Assembly: GCF_023195885.1 (NCBI RefSeq)
Contig: NZ_JALPKO010000001.1
Span: 62,001-126,000, forward strand
DNA: 64,000 nucleotides
Source: Methylonatrum kenyense
GTDB taxonomy: Bacteria; Pseudomonadota; Gammaproteobacteria; Nitrococcales; Aquisalimonadaceae
Reading direction: 5' to 3'
Under the pieces are notes generated by a model. The model saw only the letters and a list, made by a program, of their open reading frames with translations. It searched no databases and was not told the DNA's origin. Made by a program: the position numbers and the translations under genes. This document shows positions 26,702-35,714 of the stretch, piece by piece (the first letter of the stretch is position 1; every line of letters begins with the position of its first letter).

Positions 26702-27459
26702 GGCTGGTCTCCCGACGGCACCACCGGTTGCTGCCGGATGCGCCGGACAATCCGGGGCAACAGGATCACCGCGGCCAGCAGACCCAAGGCAATCAAGACA
26801 GCCTGGATGCCGCGCTCACCGCCGGCCATGGCCTCGGCACCGGCATGACCCACCCAGGCATAGGCCAGCGCTCCCGGTGCCATGCAGACAAACGAGGTGA
26901 TGATGTAGGCCAGCGGCGGAATGCGAGTCAGGCCAAGCGAGTAATTCAGCAGATTGAACGGAAACACAGGAACAAGCCGCACCAGTGCGACGAACCGCCA
27001 CCCTTCCCGTTCCACGCCCTGCAACAGCTGTTGCAGCCGCCCGCCCGCCTTGTCCGCGACCCAGTCCGAGGCCGCCAGACGGGCAATGAAGAATGCGGCC
27101 GTGGCCCCGAGCGTGGCGCCGATCAGGCTGAACAGGGTCCCCAGCCAGGGACCAAACAACACACCGCCGGCGATGGTGAAGACCAGCCCGGGCAGAAAGG
27201 CAATGGTCGCCAGCGCATAGGCAGCCATGAACACCAGTGGCGCCCAGGCGCCAAATCCGTCCACCGCGCGGCGCAGCCCATCGGGGCTGAGTTCGCCACG
27301 GAACTGGAAGCCAATTGCCAGTGCCATCAGGACAAGCACCAGCAGCGCCACACGTAGGAAGGTTTCACGCTTCAAGCGAAGAGCCCTCTGCCACCAGGTT
27401 AAACAACCAACCAAGTGTGACGCACGCGGCGCCGGAGGAGCCATCCGTAATTTCCGCAA
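26698..27459 (-). CDS. TVP38/TMEM64 (VTT-domain) inner-membrane protein
   Basis: A protein of up to 253 residues with the VTT domain: FMAAYALATIAFLPGLVFTIAGGVLFG, then the conserved GATLGATAAFFIARL, and RLVPVFPFNLLNYSLGLTRIP. Members are DedA-like membrane proteins; a metabolite or lipid transport role is suggested but not proven. The start is uncertain: TTG 27375 (LKRETFLRVALL) would give a more typical N-terminus than ATG 27459. It is the first gene of the predicted arsenosugar operon, 36 bases past the formate dehydrogenase unit stop, so read-through from that unit is possible. Confidence 0.82.
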   Translation of the reverse strand: MRKLRMAPPAPRASHLVGCLTWWQRALRLKRETFLRVALLVLVLMALAIGFQFRGELSPDGLRRAVDGFGAWAPLVFMAAYALATIAFLPGLVFTIAGGVLFGPWLGTLFSLIGATLGATAAFFIARLAASDWVADKAGGRLQQLLQGVEREGWRFVALVRLVPVFPFNLLNYSLGLTRIPPLAYIITSFVCMAPGALAYAWVGHAGAEAMAGGERGIQAVLIALGLLAAVILLPRIVRRIRQQPVVPSGDQP

Positions 27460-27495
27460 TGGCGCGGGTACCCAGGAACACGCGAAGCGCCGGAT

Positions 27496-28035
27496 TCAGT
27501 CCTTGCCGCCGGTCCGCGCGCCGTCTTCGGAGTCGTCCTGACCCTGTTCCTCGGGCTCCATGGCCCAGATCTTCACCGCCTTGCCGTCCCACCGGGCCTG
27601 GGGTTTGATCACCTTGAAGGTTTCGTGGATTTCACCATCGGCGGAAATGACGCGCTCCACCGCGAGCACGGTATTCAACTCGTGCTCGCACAGTCCGGCC
27701 GCATACTCCACCTCCTCACGGGCAACCGGCAGCGCATCGCCAAGATTCGGCGCCCCGTATTCGGTGACCAGATGATGCGCGAGACGTTCCACCACGCCCT
27801 TGTATTCCGCCTCATCCATTTCCGAGACGGTTACCACCGTGCAGCGCCCAAACGATTCCAGGCCGAGAAATCCGTGGCGGAAGGCCTGCTTGCGCTTGCC
27901 CTCGAAACCAAGCGGGTCGTCGTCACTGAAGGTGTAGGCAAATGTCCCGGGAATGGCTGGTTCGCCGACGGCGGCGGCGCGCTCGTAGACATGCTCGTCC
28001 GTGTCATCCAGCCGAGCAACTCGCGGAAACTTCAT
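27496..28035 (-). CDS. DUF6505 family protein, formate dehydrogenase locus
   Basis: A 179-residue protein. Its start (MKFPRVARLDDTDEHVYERAA) and the block RKQAFRHGFLGLESFGRCTVV match my memory of the DUF6505 family, which travels with formate dehydrogenase operons. I chose ATG 28035 for this reason; the frame extends 15 codons upstream. It contains a Cys in YAAGLCEHELNTV. The function is unknown. It is the last gene of the formate dehydrogenase unit. Confidence 0.7.
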   Translation of the reverse strand: MKFPRVARLDDTDEHVYERAAAVGEPAIPGTFAYTFSDDDPLGFEGKRKQAFRHGFLGLESFGRCTVVTVSEMDEAEYKGVVERLAHHLVTEYGAPNLGDALPVAREEVEYAAGLCEHELNTVLAVERVISADGEIHETFKVIKPQARWDGKAVKIWAMEPEEQGQDDSEDGARTGGKD

Positions 28036-28124
28036 GATCGAATCCGTACCAGAGAATAAAGAACGGCTGGCGGGAACCACCCCCGCCAGCCGTCAGGGAG
28101 ACACCGATTTCTTTTCGTTAGGGC

Positions 28125-29225
28125 CTAGTGGCCGCTCTGTCCGGCCGGCTGGCTGGGTGCCTTGGCACCTTCCAACTCGCTTTCCGGCACCGGCCGTTCA
28201 CCGCGAGCAATCAGATCCTCGTACCACAAATCATGATGCTGCTTGGCCCAGTTGGTATCGACCCGACCGCGGGTCATGCCCTCCAGCGCGCCCTCGGTTC
28301 CGAGCGTGCCGATGTAGGCATGGCCGAAGAAGAAGCCGATCCAGATGATCGCGGCAACCGCATGGATACCCTGGGACCAGGCCATGATCTCACGGGTCTG
28401 GAAACCCCAGTTCGGGAAATCCAGGATGAAGCCCGAGACGATCACGATCAGCCCCAGCGTGAACACACCGAGCCAGAACCAGACCTTCTCGCCGCCGTTC
28501 ATCTTGCCCGCGGAGGGATGCTTGTTGCCGATAATCCCGCCGCCCTGCTTGAACCACTGCACATCGGTCCGGTTGGGGATGTTGTGCTTGGCCCAGAGCA
28601 CGATCATGAACAGCACGCCGACGCTGAACGCCGGGCCGAGGAAATTGTGCACATACATCGCTGCCTGGGCGTAACCGGCGAAACCGGAGTGGCCCACGAT
28701 CGGGATCAGGACATAACGGCCGAACAGCAGACTGAGGCCGGTAATCGCGAGCACGATAAAGGACAGCGCCGTGAACCAGTGTAGGAAGCGCTCGTAGCCC
28801 TTCCATCGGACCACGGTCATGCCGGACCGGCCGCCCTCGATCCGGGATCGCCCGACGACGGCGAAGAACAGACTGATCAACACCAGCACCGCGATCAGGA
28901 ACCAGCCGCCAATCGTGGTCATCGGGCCGGTGCGCACCTGACGCCAGTTCTCGCCGATGTTGGCAATCATCTGGTTGGTGACATAGGGACCGGTCTGGGT
29001 CGTGAACCCGCCCTCGCCGAAGCGAGCATCTCGCCACATTTCGGATCGCGGGTTGGCAGCCCGTTCCTCGGAGAAGTCACGCTCCGGGCCATAGACCTGG
29101 GCCGCATCGGCCACCAGGTAGCCGATCGACGGCAATGCCATGGCAAGGATGATGATGGCAAACAGCGACCACAGCATGGCGCGCCAGCGGCGTGAGGCCT
29201 TTAATGCCTGTGCCTGGGATTTCAT
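28125..29225 (-). CDS. fdnI: Formate dehydrogenase gamma subunit, cytochrome b556
   Basis: A 366-residue membrane protein that takes electrons from the beta subunit to quinone. About five hydrophobic helices are visible, with candidate heme-ligand His residues in YERFLHWFTALSFIV, GYAQAAMYVHNFLGP, GIHAVAAIIWIGFFFGHAYIG. The C-terminal MTRGRVDTNWAKQHHDLWYE is a family hallmark. Compared with E. coli FdnI (about 217 residues) it has a long N-terminal extension (residues 1-125) with an additional pair of helices, as in the larger FdoI/FdhC group. It lies 15 bases after the small lipoprotein gene. Confidence 0.92.
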   Translation of the reverse strand: MKSQAQALKASRRWRAMLWSLFAIIILAMALPSIGYLVADAAQVYGPERDFSEERAANPRSEMWRDARFGEGGFTTQTGPYVTNQMIANIGENWRQVRTGPMTTIGGWFLIAVLVLISLFFAVVGRSRIEGGRSGMTVVRWKGYERFLHWFTALSFIVLAITGLSLLFGRYVLIPIVGHSGFAGYAQAAMYVHNFLGPAFSVGVLFMIVLWAKHNIPNRTDVQWFKQGGGIIGNKHPSAGKMNGGEKVWFWLGVFTLGLIVIVSGFILDFPNWGFQTREIMAWSQGIHAVAAIIWIGFFFGHAYIGTLGTEGALEGMTRGRVDTNWAKQHHDLWYEDLIARGERPVPESELEGAKAPSQPAGQSGH

Positions 29226-29240
29226 GATTCCCCCTCCATG

Positions 29241-29438
29241 CTAGCGGTCCGCAAAGCCGCGCTCGGCGCGACTCCGCAAGGCACCGGAACGACGTTCAGC
29301 AGCCTCTTCGGACGCGGCCGCGTCCTCCTTGCCCTTGTACACGCCCGGTTCGTACATGGTGGTCTGTTCCGAGCCGCAGGCCGCCAGCGCGCCACTGAGC
29401 AGGACGAGCGCAAGCAGGTGCAGTGGTTTCCTCGGCAT
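29241..29438 (-). CDS. Small formate-dehydrogenase-associated lipoprotein
   Basis: A 65-residue protein with a lipoprotein signal (MPRKPLHLLALVLLSGALAACGSE; lipobox LAAC). The mature part is short and charged and has the sequence TMYEPGVYKGKED. It sits between the beta and gamma subunit genes and on the same strand. The role is unknown; small lipoproteins in this position occur in other formate dehydrogenase operons. Confidence 0.75.
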   Translation of the reverse strand: MPRKPLHLLALVLLSGALAACGSEQTTMYEPGVYKGKEDAAASEEAAERRSGALRSRAERGFADR

Positions 29439-29576
29439 GGCAGATCTCCTCGTGTTGTCGTCGGCGGTGGCCCGGGCATGACACCCAGACCTGCCGCCAG
29501 TCTCCTTTTATCGCCATTCGGACATTCCGAACCCGAACTACGGGCGGAGCCGTGCCGGCCCCGCCCGTCACCGAAT

Positions 29577-30167
29577 TCAGACGTCCTCGCCGTAGGCTGC
29601 CTCCCAGCCCCAGGTCTGCGGCCTGCCACCACGGGTGATGATCCGCTTCCGATAGATATCGGCAACGATGTCGCCATCCCCTGCCAGCAACGCCTTGGTC
29701 GAACACATCTCCGCGCACAGTGGCAACTTGCCCTGCTCGACGCGGTTGGTGCCGTACTTGGTGAGCTCGGCGGATGAATGGACCTCTTCCGGACCACCGG
29801 CGCAGAAGGTGCATTTGTCCATCTTGCCGCGCACACCGAACGCACTCTGCTGCGGATACTGCGGCGCGCCGAACGGGCAGGCGTAGAAGCAGTAACCACA
29901 ACCGATACACAGGTCCTTGTCGTGCAACACGATGCCGTCGGCGGTGGTGTAGAAACAGTCCACCGGACAGACCGCGGCACAGGGCGCATCGGTGCAGTGC
30001 ATGCACGCCACCGAGACGGCCTTCTCCCCCGGTCGACCATCATTCATTACGATGACACGCCGGCGGTTGACGCCCCAGGGGACCTCGTGTTCGTTCTTGC
30101 AGGCCGTGACGCAGGCTTGGCATTCGATGCAACGCTCGGCGTCACACAGGAATTTCATTCGTGCCAT
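29577..30167 (-). CDS. fdnH: Formate dehydrogenase beta subunit, four [4Fe-4S] ferredoxin-like
   Basis: A 196-residue electron-transfer subunit. Four Cys clusters are visible: CIECQACVTACKNEH, CMHCTDAPCAAVCPVDC, CIGCGYCFYACPFGAPQ and CTFCAGGPEE. It lacks the C-terminal membrane helix of E. coli FdnH (294 residues) and ends after the fourth cluster. So it must be held to the membrane by the gamma subunit alone. It lies 24 bases after the alpha subunit stop. Confidence 0.93.
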   Translation of the reverse strand: MARMKFLCDAERCIECQACVTACKNEHEVPWGVNRRRVIVMNDGRPGEKAVSVACMHCTDAPCAAVCPVDCFYTTADGIVLHDKDLCIGCGYCFYACPFGAPQYPQQSAFGVRGKMDKCTFCAGGPEEVHSSAELTKYGTNRVEQGKLPLCAEMCSTKALLAGDGDIVADIYRKRIITRGGRPQTWGWEAAYGEDV

Positions 30168-30191
30168 GACGGCTCTCCTCTCGAATACTTA

Positions 30192-33071
30192 TCAGGCCGG
30201 GCTCACGCGGCACAGGGTGGTCTTGGTTTCCTGCATCATCGTGACCGCGTCGTAGCCATAGGTTGTCGCCGTGTTGGTCGAATCACCGCGCACATAAGGC
30301 GCCGCCTCCGGCGGGTACTTGCTGAGCAGATCCTCGCCCTGGAAGTGGCCACCGAAATGGAACGGGCTGAACACGGTGCCGCGACCAACGCGTTCCGTAA
30401 CCAGCGCCTTGATCCGGATCCGGCCACCTTCCGGCCCCTCGAGCCACACCATCTGGCCGTTGCGCACGCCGGCATCATTGGCATCTGCCGGGTTGATCTC
30501 GACGAACATGTCCTGCTTCAGCTCGGCGAGCCAGGGATTCGAGCGGGTCTCCTCGCCACCACCCTCGTACTCGACCAGGCGGCCGGAGGTGTGGATGAGG
30601 GGAAACTCCCGCGAGTAGTCCCGTGCCTGCACGGATTCGAAGCGGGTCGGAAGCCGATAGAAAATCTTCCGGTCCTCGTAGGTCGGGTAATCCTCGACCA
30701 GGTCATAGCGCGGTGTGTAAAGCGGTTCGCGGTGAATCGGCACGCCATCCGGGAAGTTCCAGACCAGCGCACGCGCCTTGGCATTGCCGAACGGGTGGCA
30801 GCCATGCTTCATCGCGACGCGGATGATCCCGCCGGACAGGTCCGTGGTCCACGCCTTGCCGTCGGCCTCGCGCTTTTCCTCGTCGGTGAGCTCATCCCAC
30901 CAGCCGAGTTGCTTGAGGACGTCGGAATCGAATTGCGGATAACCGCCCTCGATCTCGGCACCCTTGGACCAGGAATCCTCGGCCAGCAGGGTTTCTCCAT
31001 CCCGTTCTGTGCCGAAGTTGGCGCGGAAGTTACCGCCACCCTCCATCACATGCTTGCTGGTGTCATACAGCACGTGCGTGCCGGGATGCTTCAGTTCCGG
31101 CGTGCCGTAACACGGCCAGGGCAGGCAGTAGGTCTCGCCGTCCAGCTCACCGCCGCGGGCTTTCAGGCTGACCACATCGAAGTCGCCCTGGTTGCGCATG
31201 TGCGCCTTCAGACGTTCCGGGCTCTGGCCGGTGTAACCGATGGACCAGGTACCGCGGTTGATCTCGCGCAGGATGCTCTCCGCCTCGGGCTTGTTGTCCT
31301 CTACCGTGATGTTCTTGAACATCTCGTCGGCAAAGCCCAGCTTCTTCGCCAGCAGGTAGGCGATCTCGGAGTCGGGCTTGTGCTCGAACAGCGGATCGAT
31401 GACCTTCTCGCGCCACTGCAGGGACCGGTTGGATGCGGTGACCGACCCGGCCTGCTCGAATTGCGTGGCCGCCGGCAACAGATACGTGTTGTCCTTCCGG
31501 TCGTGCAGCACGGCAGTGACGGTCGGATACGGGTCGATGACCACCAGCATGTCCAGCATTTCCATGGCCCGCTTCATTTCCGGACCGCGGGTCTGCGAGT
31601 TGGGCGCATGCCCCCACATCATGACCGCACGCAGATTATCCTTCTGCGCGATGTTCTCCTTGTCTTCCAGCACGCCGTCGATCCAGCGTGACACGGTGAT
31701 GCCGCCGCTGTTCATCGGCTTCACCTTGCCGCCCTGGCCATCGTCGTATTCGTTCTGGTCAAAGCGCGCGGCCAGCCAGTCGTAGTCGACATCCCAGACG
31801 CGGCACCAGTGCTTCCAGCCACCCTCGGCAATCGGATAGTAACCGGGCAGGTTGTCCGGGTTGGGGCCAACATCGGTCGCACCCTGCACGTTGTCGTGCC
31901 CGCGGAAGATATTCGCACCGCCACCTTCGACGCCGATGTTGCCAAGAGCCAATTGCAGGCAGTTGTAGGCACGAACGTAGTTGTTGCCGATGGTGTGCTG
32001 GGTACCACCCATGCACCACACGAAGGTGCCGGGGCGGTTCTCGGCCATGGTCTTGGCCACCGCGTAGATACCCTCTTCCGGCACCCCGGTGACGCGTTCC
32101 ACTTCATCAGGCGTCCATTTGGCGACCTCTTCCCGCACCTTGTCCATGCCGTAGACGCGCTGGCGGATGTATTCCTTGTCTTCCCACTCATTCTCGAAGA
32201 TGTGGTACAGAATCCCCCAGATTAGCGCCACGTCGGTACCGGAACGGAACCGGACGTAGGTGTCGGCGTGGGCGGCAGTGCGGGTAAACCGCGGATCCAT
32301 CACCACCAGCTTGGCGCCATTCTCCTTGCTGCGCAGGATCATCTGCATGGCCACCGGATGCGCTTCCGCCGCATTCGAGCCACACATGATGATGCACTTC
32401 GACTTGTTGATGTCGTTATAGGAGTTGGTCTGCGCGCCGTAGCCCCAGGTGTTGGCCACACCCGCCACCGTCGTCGAGTGACAGATCCGGGCCTGGTGGT
32501 CGCAGTTGTTCGAGCCCCAGAACGCGGCGAACTTGCGCTGCAGGTAGGCGCCCTCGTTGTTGGCCTTGGACGAACCGGCAAACCAGACCGAGTCCGGGCC
32601 CGACTCCTCGCGGATCTCGAGCAGCTTGTCGCCGATCTCCTCGACAGCCTGCTCCCAGCTGATCCGCTCCCAGCGGCCGTCGACCTGCTTCATCGGATAA
32701 CGGACCCGACGGATACTGTGACCATGATTCCGCAGCGCCGCGCCCTTGGCGCAATGGGCACCCAGGTTGATCGGACTGTCGAAGTTGGGTTCCTGGCCGA
32801 CCCAGACACCGTCCTGGAGCTCGGCAATGACACCACAACCCACCGAGCAATGCGTACAGACCGACTTGGCCGTGGTGATTTCGCCGTCGCGGTCGATCTT
32901 CCGCGCAGCATGTGCCTTCTTGACCATCGAGGTCGGCAACATGCTGGCAGCGGCCAGACCACCGACTGCGAGACTGGAGCCCTGCAGGAAGGTCCGCCGC
33001 CCGATCGCCTTGGCCAGCAGGCCTCGCGCGGGCTGTTCGGCCGCAGCAGCCGTCTTCTTTCTGAGTTTCAT
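30192..33071 (-). CDS. fdnG: Formate dehydrogenase alpha subunit, Cys-type, Tat-exported
   Basis: A 959-residue molybdopterin (bis-MGD) enzyme oxidising formate in the periplasm. The Tat signal is GRRTFLQGSSLAVGG. The [4Fe-4S] site is CTHCSVGCGVIAEL with a fourth Cys in NLGAHCAKGAAL. The catalytic residue is Cys in ARICHSTTVAG (about residue 197) followed by the conserved His; the gene uses a Cys codon, not TGA, so no selenocysteine is needed. The C-terminal MGD-binding domain is present. I chose the second ATG (33071), which has GGGAGG at six bases distance; the first ATG abuts it. Neighbours are the Tat-target protein upstream and beta subunit downstream. Confidence 0.95.
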   Translation of the reverse strand: MKLRKKTAAAAEQPARGLLAKAIGRRTFLQGSSLAVGGLAAASMLPTSMVKKAHAARKIDRDGEITTAKSVCTHCSVGCGVIAELQDGVWVGQEPNFDSPINLGAHCAKGAALRNHGHSIRRVRYPMKQVDGRWERISWEQAVEEIGDKLLEIREESGPDSVWFAGSSKANNEGAYLQRKFAAFWGSNNCDHQARICHSTTVAGVANTWGYGAQTNSYNDINKSKCIIMCGSNAAEAHPVAMQMILRSKENGAKLVVMDPRFTRTAAHADTYVRFRSGTDVALIWGILYHIFENEWEDKEYIRQRVYGMDKVREEVAKWTPDEVERVTGVPEEGIYAVAKTMAENRPGTFVWCMGGTQHTIGNNYVRAYNCLQLALGNIGVEGGGANIFRGHDNVQGATDVGPNPDNLPGYYPIAEGGWKHWCRVWDVDYDWLAARFDQNEYDDGQGGKVKPMNSGGITVSRWIDGVLEDKENIAQKDNLRAVMMWGHAPNSQTRGPEMKRAMEMLDMLVVIDPYPTVTAVLHDRKDNTYLLPAATQFEQAGSVTASNRSLQWREKVIDPLFEHKPDSEIAYLLAKKLGFADEMFKNITVEDNKPEAESILREINRGTWSIGYTGQSPERLKAHMRNQGDFDVVSLKARGGELDGETYCLPWPCYGTPELKHPGTHVLYDTSKHVMEGGGNFRANFGTERDGETLLAEDSWSKGAEIEGGYPQFDSDVLKQLGWWDELTDEEKREADGKAWTTDLSGGIIRVAMKHGCHPFGNAKARALVWNFPDGVPIHREPLYTPRYDLVEDYPTYEDRKIFYRLPTRFESVQARDYSREFPLIHTSGRLVEYEGGGEETRSNPWLAELKQDMFVEINPADANDAGVRNGQMVWLEGPEGGRIRIKALVTERVGRGTVFSPFHFGGHFQGEDLLSKYPPEAAPYVRGDSTNTATTYGYDAVTMMQETKTTLCRVSPA

Positions 33072-33127
33072 GATCATCCTCCCGTCGTCATGACCTTCGT
33101 CGGGCCATGCTCATCAAATACGGCCAA

Positions 33128-33343
33128 TCAGAACCCGGCCTTGGCGTAGTACTCACGGATGTGCGGCGTTTCGCTGTAGCCCTTCTTGCTCTTGCTCTTG
33201 GGTTCATCCTCAACAGCACGATCCGCAGCAAATACTGCCGTCGTCGACCCGGCCACGGCGGCAACACCGCCCGCTGCCGCCATCGTTTTCAGGAAGCGCC
33301 GGCGGTTAGCCACCGTCCTGTCATCATCTCTTTGCGCCTTCAT
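33128..33343 (-). CDS. Formate dehydrogenase region Tat-target small protein
   Basis: A 71-residue protein with a Tat-type signal (NRRRFLKTMAAAGGVAAVAG) and a short lysine-rich mature part ending GYSETPHIREYYAKAGF. Such proteins, called formate dehydrogenase region Tat target, precede fdhA in many proteobacteria; their role is unknown. I chose ATG 33343 because GGGAGG lies 12 bases upstream and a Tat signal starts soon after. Confidence 0.85.
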   Translation of the reverse strand: MKAQRDDDRTVANRRRFLKTMAAAGGVAAVAGSTTAVFAADRAVEDEPKSKSKKGYSETPHIREYYAKAGF

Positions 33344-33393
33344 GGTTCTCTCATCCTCCCTCGACCAGACTCGTTGTGCAGCCAATAGCCTTG

Positions 33394-34038
33394 TCAGTTC
33401 CACTCACCCTCGGCCCCGGCACGATCCAGATACCGGCCTTCCAAAGTAATGAACGCCTGCCCGAAAACGGCGACGCCACGATAGAATCGTGCCGACCCGG
33501 CCGCTTTCAGGTCTTTCATCAAATCACCCATCCAACTTGCAATATGTCGCTCGTAGAATTCCCGCTGCCAGGCCATGTCGACCTCTGCATCCTCGATCGC
33601 CAGGGCCATGGCTTCGCACACTGCGGCAGCGTGATCCTCCGGCTCACTGGTATCGTCGTGACGACTGATACCGAGCATGGCGAGATCACGCCGCAAGTCG
33701 ATCAGTGCACGATCCATCAATTGCCCTGACCCGTAATAAGAAGCATAGGGCGTGATTTCGCCTCCGCCCACCCCGATGAAGACATCCTGGTATTCGCGAC
33801 GCAGGGCCTCCGGCTCGGCCACGCGGGCCACCTCCAGCAGCGCCGCCCAGGCACCGCCCATGCCGTCATCCTCGGCGGCCGCATCCATCGGTACTTCCAG
33901 GCCCCGCAGCAATTCAAGCCGCTGCGCATCGGGGGCCGCAGCGAGCAGCGCTGCGAGCAGACGCCAGACCCCGGCGCGCAGGGCATTGTCACCCATATCC
34001 TCTGCCGTGACGGCCTGTGCTCCGTTGCCCGTACTCAT
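33394..34038 (-). CDS. TorD/DmsD family molecular chaperone
   Basis: A 214-residue, mostly helical protein of the TorD family. It shows the family block EALRREYQDVFIGVGGGEITPYASYYGSGQLM, close to the Y/F-x-x-L-F-x-G ... P-x-x-S pattern, and the C-terminal EREFYERHIASWMGDLMKDL. Members bind the Tat signal of molybdoenzymes and aid cofactor insertion. Its likely client is the formate dehydrogenase alpha subunit. The start overlaps the upstream 4Fe-4S gene stop as ATGA. Confidence 0.9.
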   Translation of the reverse strand: MSTGNGAQAVTAEDMGDNALRAGVWRLLAALLAAAPDAQRLELLRGLEVPMDAAAEDDGMGGAWAALLEVARVAEPEALRREYQDVFIGVGGGEITPYASYYGSGQLMDRALIDLRRDLAMLGISRHDDTSEPEDHAAAVCEAMALAIEDAEVDMAWQREFYERHIASWMGDLMKDLKAAGSARFYRGVAVFGQAFITLEGRYLDRAGAEGEWN

Positions 34039-35714
34039 GAGGATTTCATCCCGTACACCGTGGGTTTGCTAACGTCGGTCATGTCATCGGAGAAAAGATC
34101 CGTGACCCTGCAGTCGCCGCACATCTTCAGCCGCCTCAGGCTGGCTTCGGACTGGAACATGTGATGATCACCGAGCCGTTCGGTCATGCGTTCAATGACA
34201 CTGGCGGTGGCGAACGGCGTACCGCAGACGATGCAATTGAACGGCGCTTCCTCGTTGGCCACCTGTGGCTTGCGGCGCACCTCCCAATCAAAAAGGTAGC
34301 GGGCTTCGAGCGTGATCGCATCCTCCGGACAGGCGGTCTGGCACAAGCCGCACTGGACGCAGAGATCTTCGGTGAAGTTGAGCTGCGGCTTGTCGCCAGC
34401 ATCGGAAAGGGCGTTTGTCGGACAGACCTGGGGGCAGGCCATGCACAGGGTGCAGGCATTACTGTCGACCAGTACCTGACCGAACGGCGCACCCGCCACG
34501 AGCCCGACGCTATCCGGAACATCGGCGGCCTGCTCACGCAGGTGGTCGATGGCGAGACGCAGGCTGCCACGTTTGTCGTTGAAAGTGTCGAAGCGGGCGA
34601 CGTCCGCAACCGCCGGCCCGGCCAGCGAGTCGATGCCTGAGAGGGTATCGGGCGTGAGCGCGGAAAGCTGGGTCGGCTGGAAGCCGAGCGCCGCGAGGAT
34701 CGGCTCGACAAAACGCTTCTGGTCGGCAAGCTCGCGTTGCACCGATGCAGCCAGTTCGTCTGTCTCCAGCCAGGTCACGGCAGTTGCACCGTAGGCCAGG
34801 CTGGCCAGCCAGATATCCATGCCGATGGCACCGACCTCGGCGACGGGCACGGGCAAAACCGAATCCGGCAGGTTTTCCGCCGCCGCCTCCAGTGCCTGCA
34901 GGCCGGCCTCTTCGTCGACGAAAAGGAGTACCGGCTTGTCGCCGCCCGCCTCGCGGTAGGCGTCCAGCAGCATACGAATACGGCGCAACTGGTCCTTCGG
35001 CGTGGGATAGGCGTAAATCATTGCGCCAGTGGGACAGGCGGCTGCACAGCTGCCCCCGCCCTGGCACCAGTAAGGATCCACCTCGACACGTTCACCCAGC
35101 GAGACAATCGCCCCGGTCGGGCAGGCATCCAGGCAACGGGTGCAGCCATTGAGCCCGCTATCACCGTGGGCGCAGATGTCCGGGTTATAGTTGAAGTACC
35201 GGGGCTTTTCGAAATCACCGGTCATCTCGGGGATTTCCGCCAGCGCCCGCTCCAGGCGCGCGGAGTCGTCACGCGGTGCGTAATAGCCGAAGGGAAGCGT
35301 TTCGACGTCGATCAACGGCTCGGCGTGCAGATCCAGCACCAGGTCAAAGGCCCGGGTTTCCCCGCCCAACAACTCCGCCAGCCACATCGGCTCGCCCTGC
35401 TGCCGCTGGATTCGGACGTCGAAATGGCCGAGGTGCCCGGAAAGCTGGACCGGATGCGCGCTGACCAGTGACATCCGCTCCGGCACGTCCACCGCCGTGC
35501 CATCCGAGACGAGCACGGTGCATTGCAATCCGGAGGGCAGCCGCGACAGCACCGTGGCGACCGCCGCCCCGGGTCCCAGCAGCAACAGGGAACCCGCCGA
35601 GCGGTACTCGACTACCGCTGTCGCCTCGTTATCCAGCTGCATCACGGCAGCCAGCGCGGCGTCGCGGGCGGCAACGGCAGGAACCGGCAGGCCATGGTGT
35701 GTCTGCTCAGACAT
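34035..35714 (-). CDS. Large 4Fe-4S protein of formate dehydrogenase locus
   Basis: A 559-residue iron-sulfur protein. Two pairs of ferredoxin motifs are visible: CTRCLDACPTGAIV and CQGGGSCAAACPTGAM in the middle, and CTLCMACPQVCPTNAL and CVQCGLCQTACPEDAI near the C-terminus. A further two-Cys motif CIVCGTPF and a CGDC lie at the end. The N-terminal ~180 residues are cluster-free. Such proteins accompany DUF3305/DUF3306 in Cys-type formate dehydrogenase operons and are thought to be accessory electron carriers or cofactor-handling factors. The ATG at 35714 overlaps the DUF3306 stop by 8 bases. Confidence 0.88.
   Translation of the reverse strand: MSEQTHHGLPVPAVAARDAALAAVMQLDNEATAVVEYRSAGSLLLLGPGAAVATVLSRLPSGLQCTVLVSDGTAVDVPERMSLVSAHPVQLSGHLGHFDVRIQRQQGEPMWLAELLGGETRAFDLVLDLHAEPLIDVETLPFGYYAPRDDSARLERALAEIPEMTGDFEKPRYFNYNPDICAHGDSGLNGCTRCLDACPTGAIVSLGERVEVDPYWCQGGGSCAAACPTGAMIYAYPTPKDQLRRIRMLLDAYREAGGDKPVLLFVDEEAGLQALEAAAENLPDSVLPVPVAEVGAIGMDIWLASLAYGATAVTWLETDELAASVQRELADQKRFVEPILAALGFQPTQLSALTPDTLSGIDSLAGPAVADVARFDTFNDKRGSLRLAIDHLREQAADVPDSVGLVAGAPFGQVLVDSNACTLCMACPQVCPTNALSDAGDKPQLNFTEDLCVQCGLCQTACPEDAITLEARYLFDWEVRRKPQVANEEAPFNCIVCGTPFATASVIERMTERLGDHHMFQSEASLRRLKMCGDCRVTDLFSDDMTDVSKPTVYGMKSS

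Noticed and set aside
28095-28124. A further copy of the dispersed repeat after the gamma subunit gene
   Set aside because: CAGGGAGACACCGATTTC resembles the terminal block but has several changes and no core or second end, so it is too weak to count.
29778-31691. Plus-strand open frame of 637 codons
   Set aside because: It is antisense to the formate dehydrogenase genes, which are strongly supported by cluster motifs; the long frame is a GC-rich shadow.
32470-32490. Selenocysteine codon in formate dehydrogenase
   Set aside because: The active-site position reads as a Cys codon in an unbroken frame (ARICHSTTV), so no in-frame TGA or SECIS element is needed.
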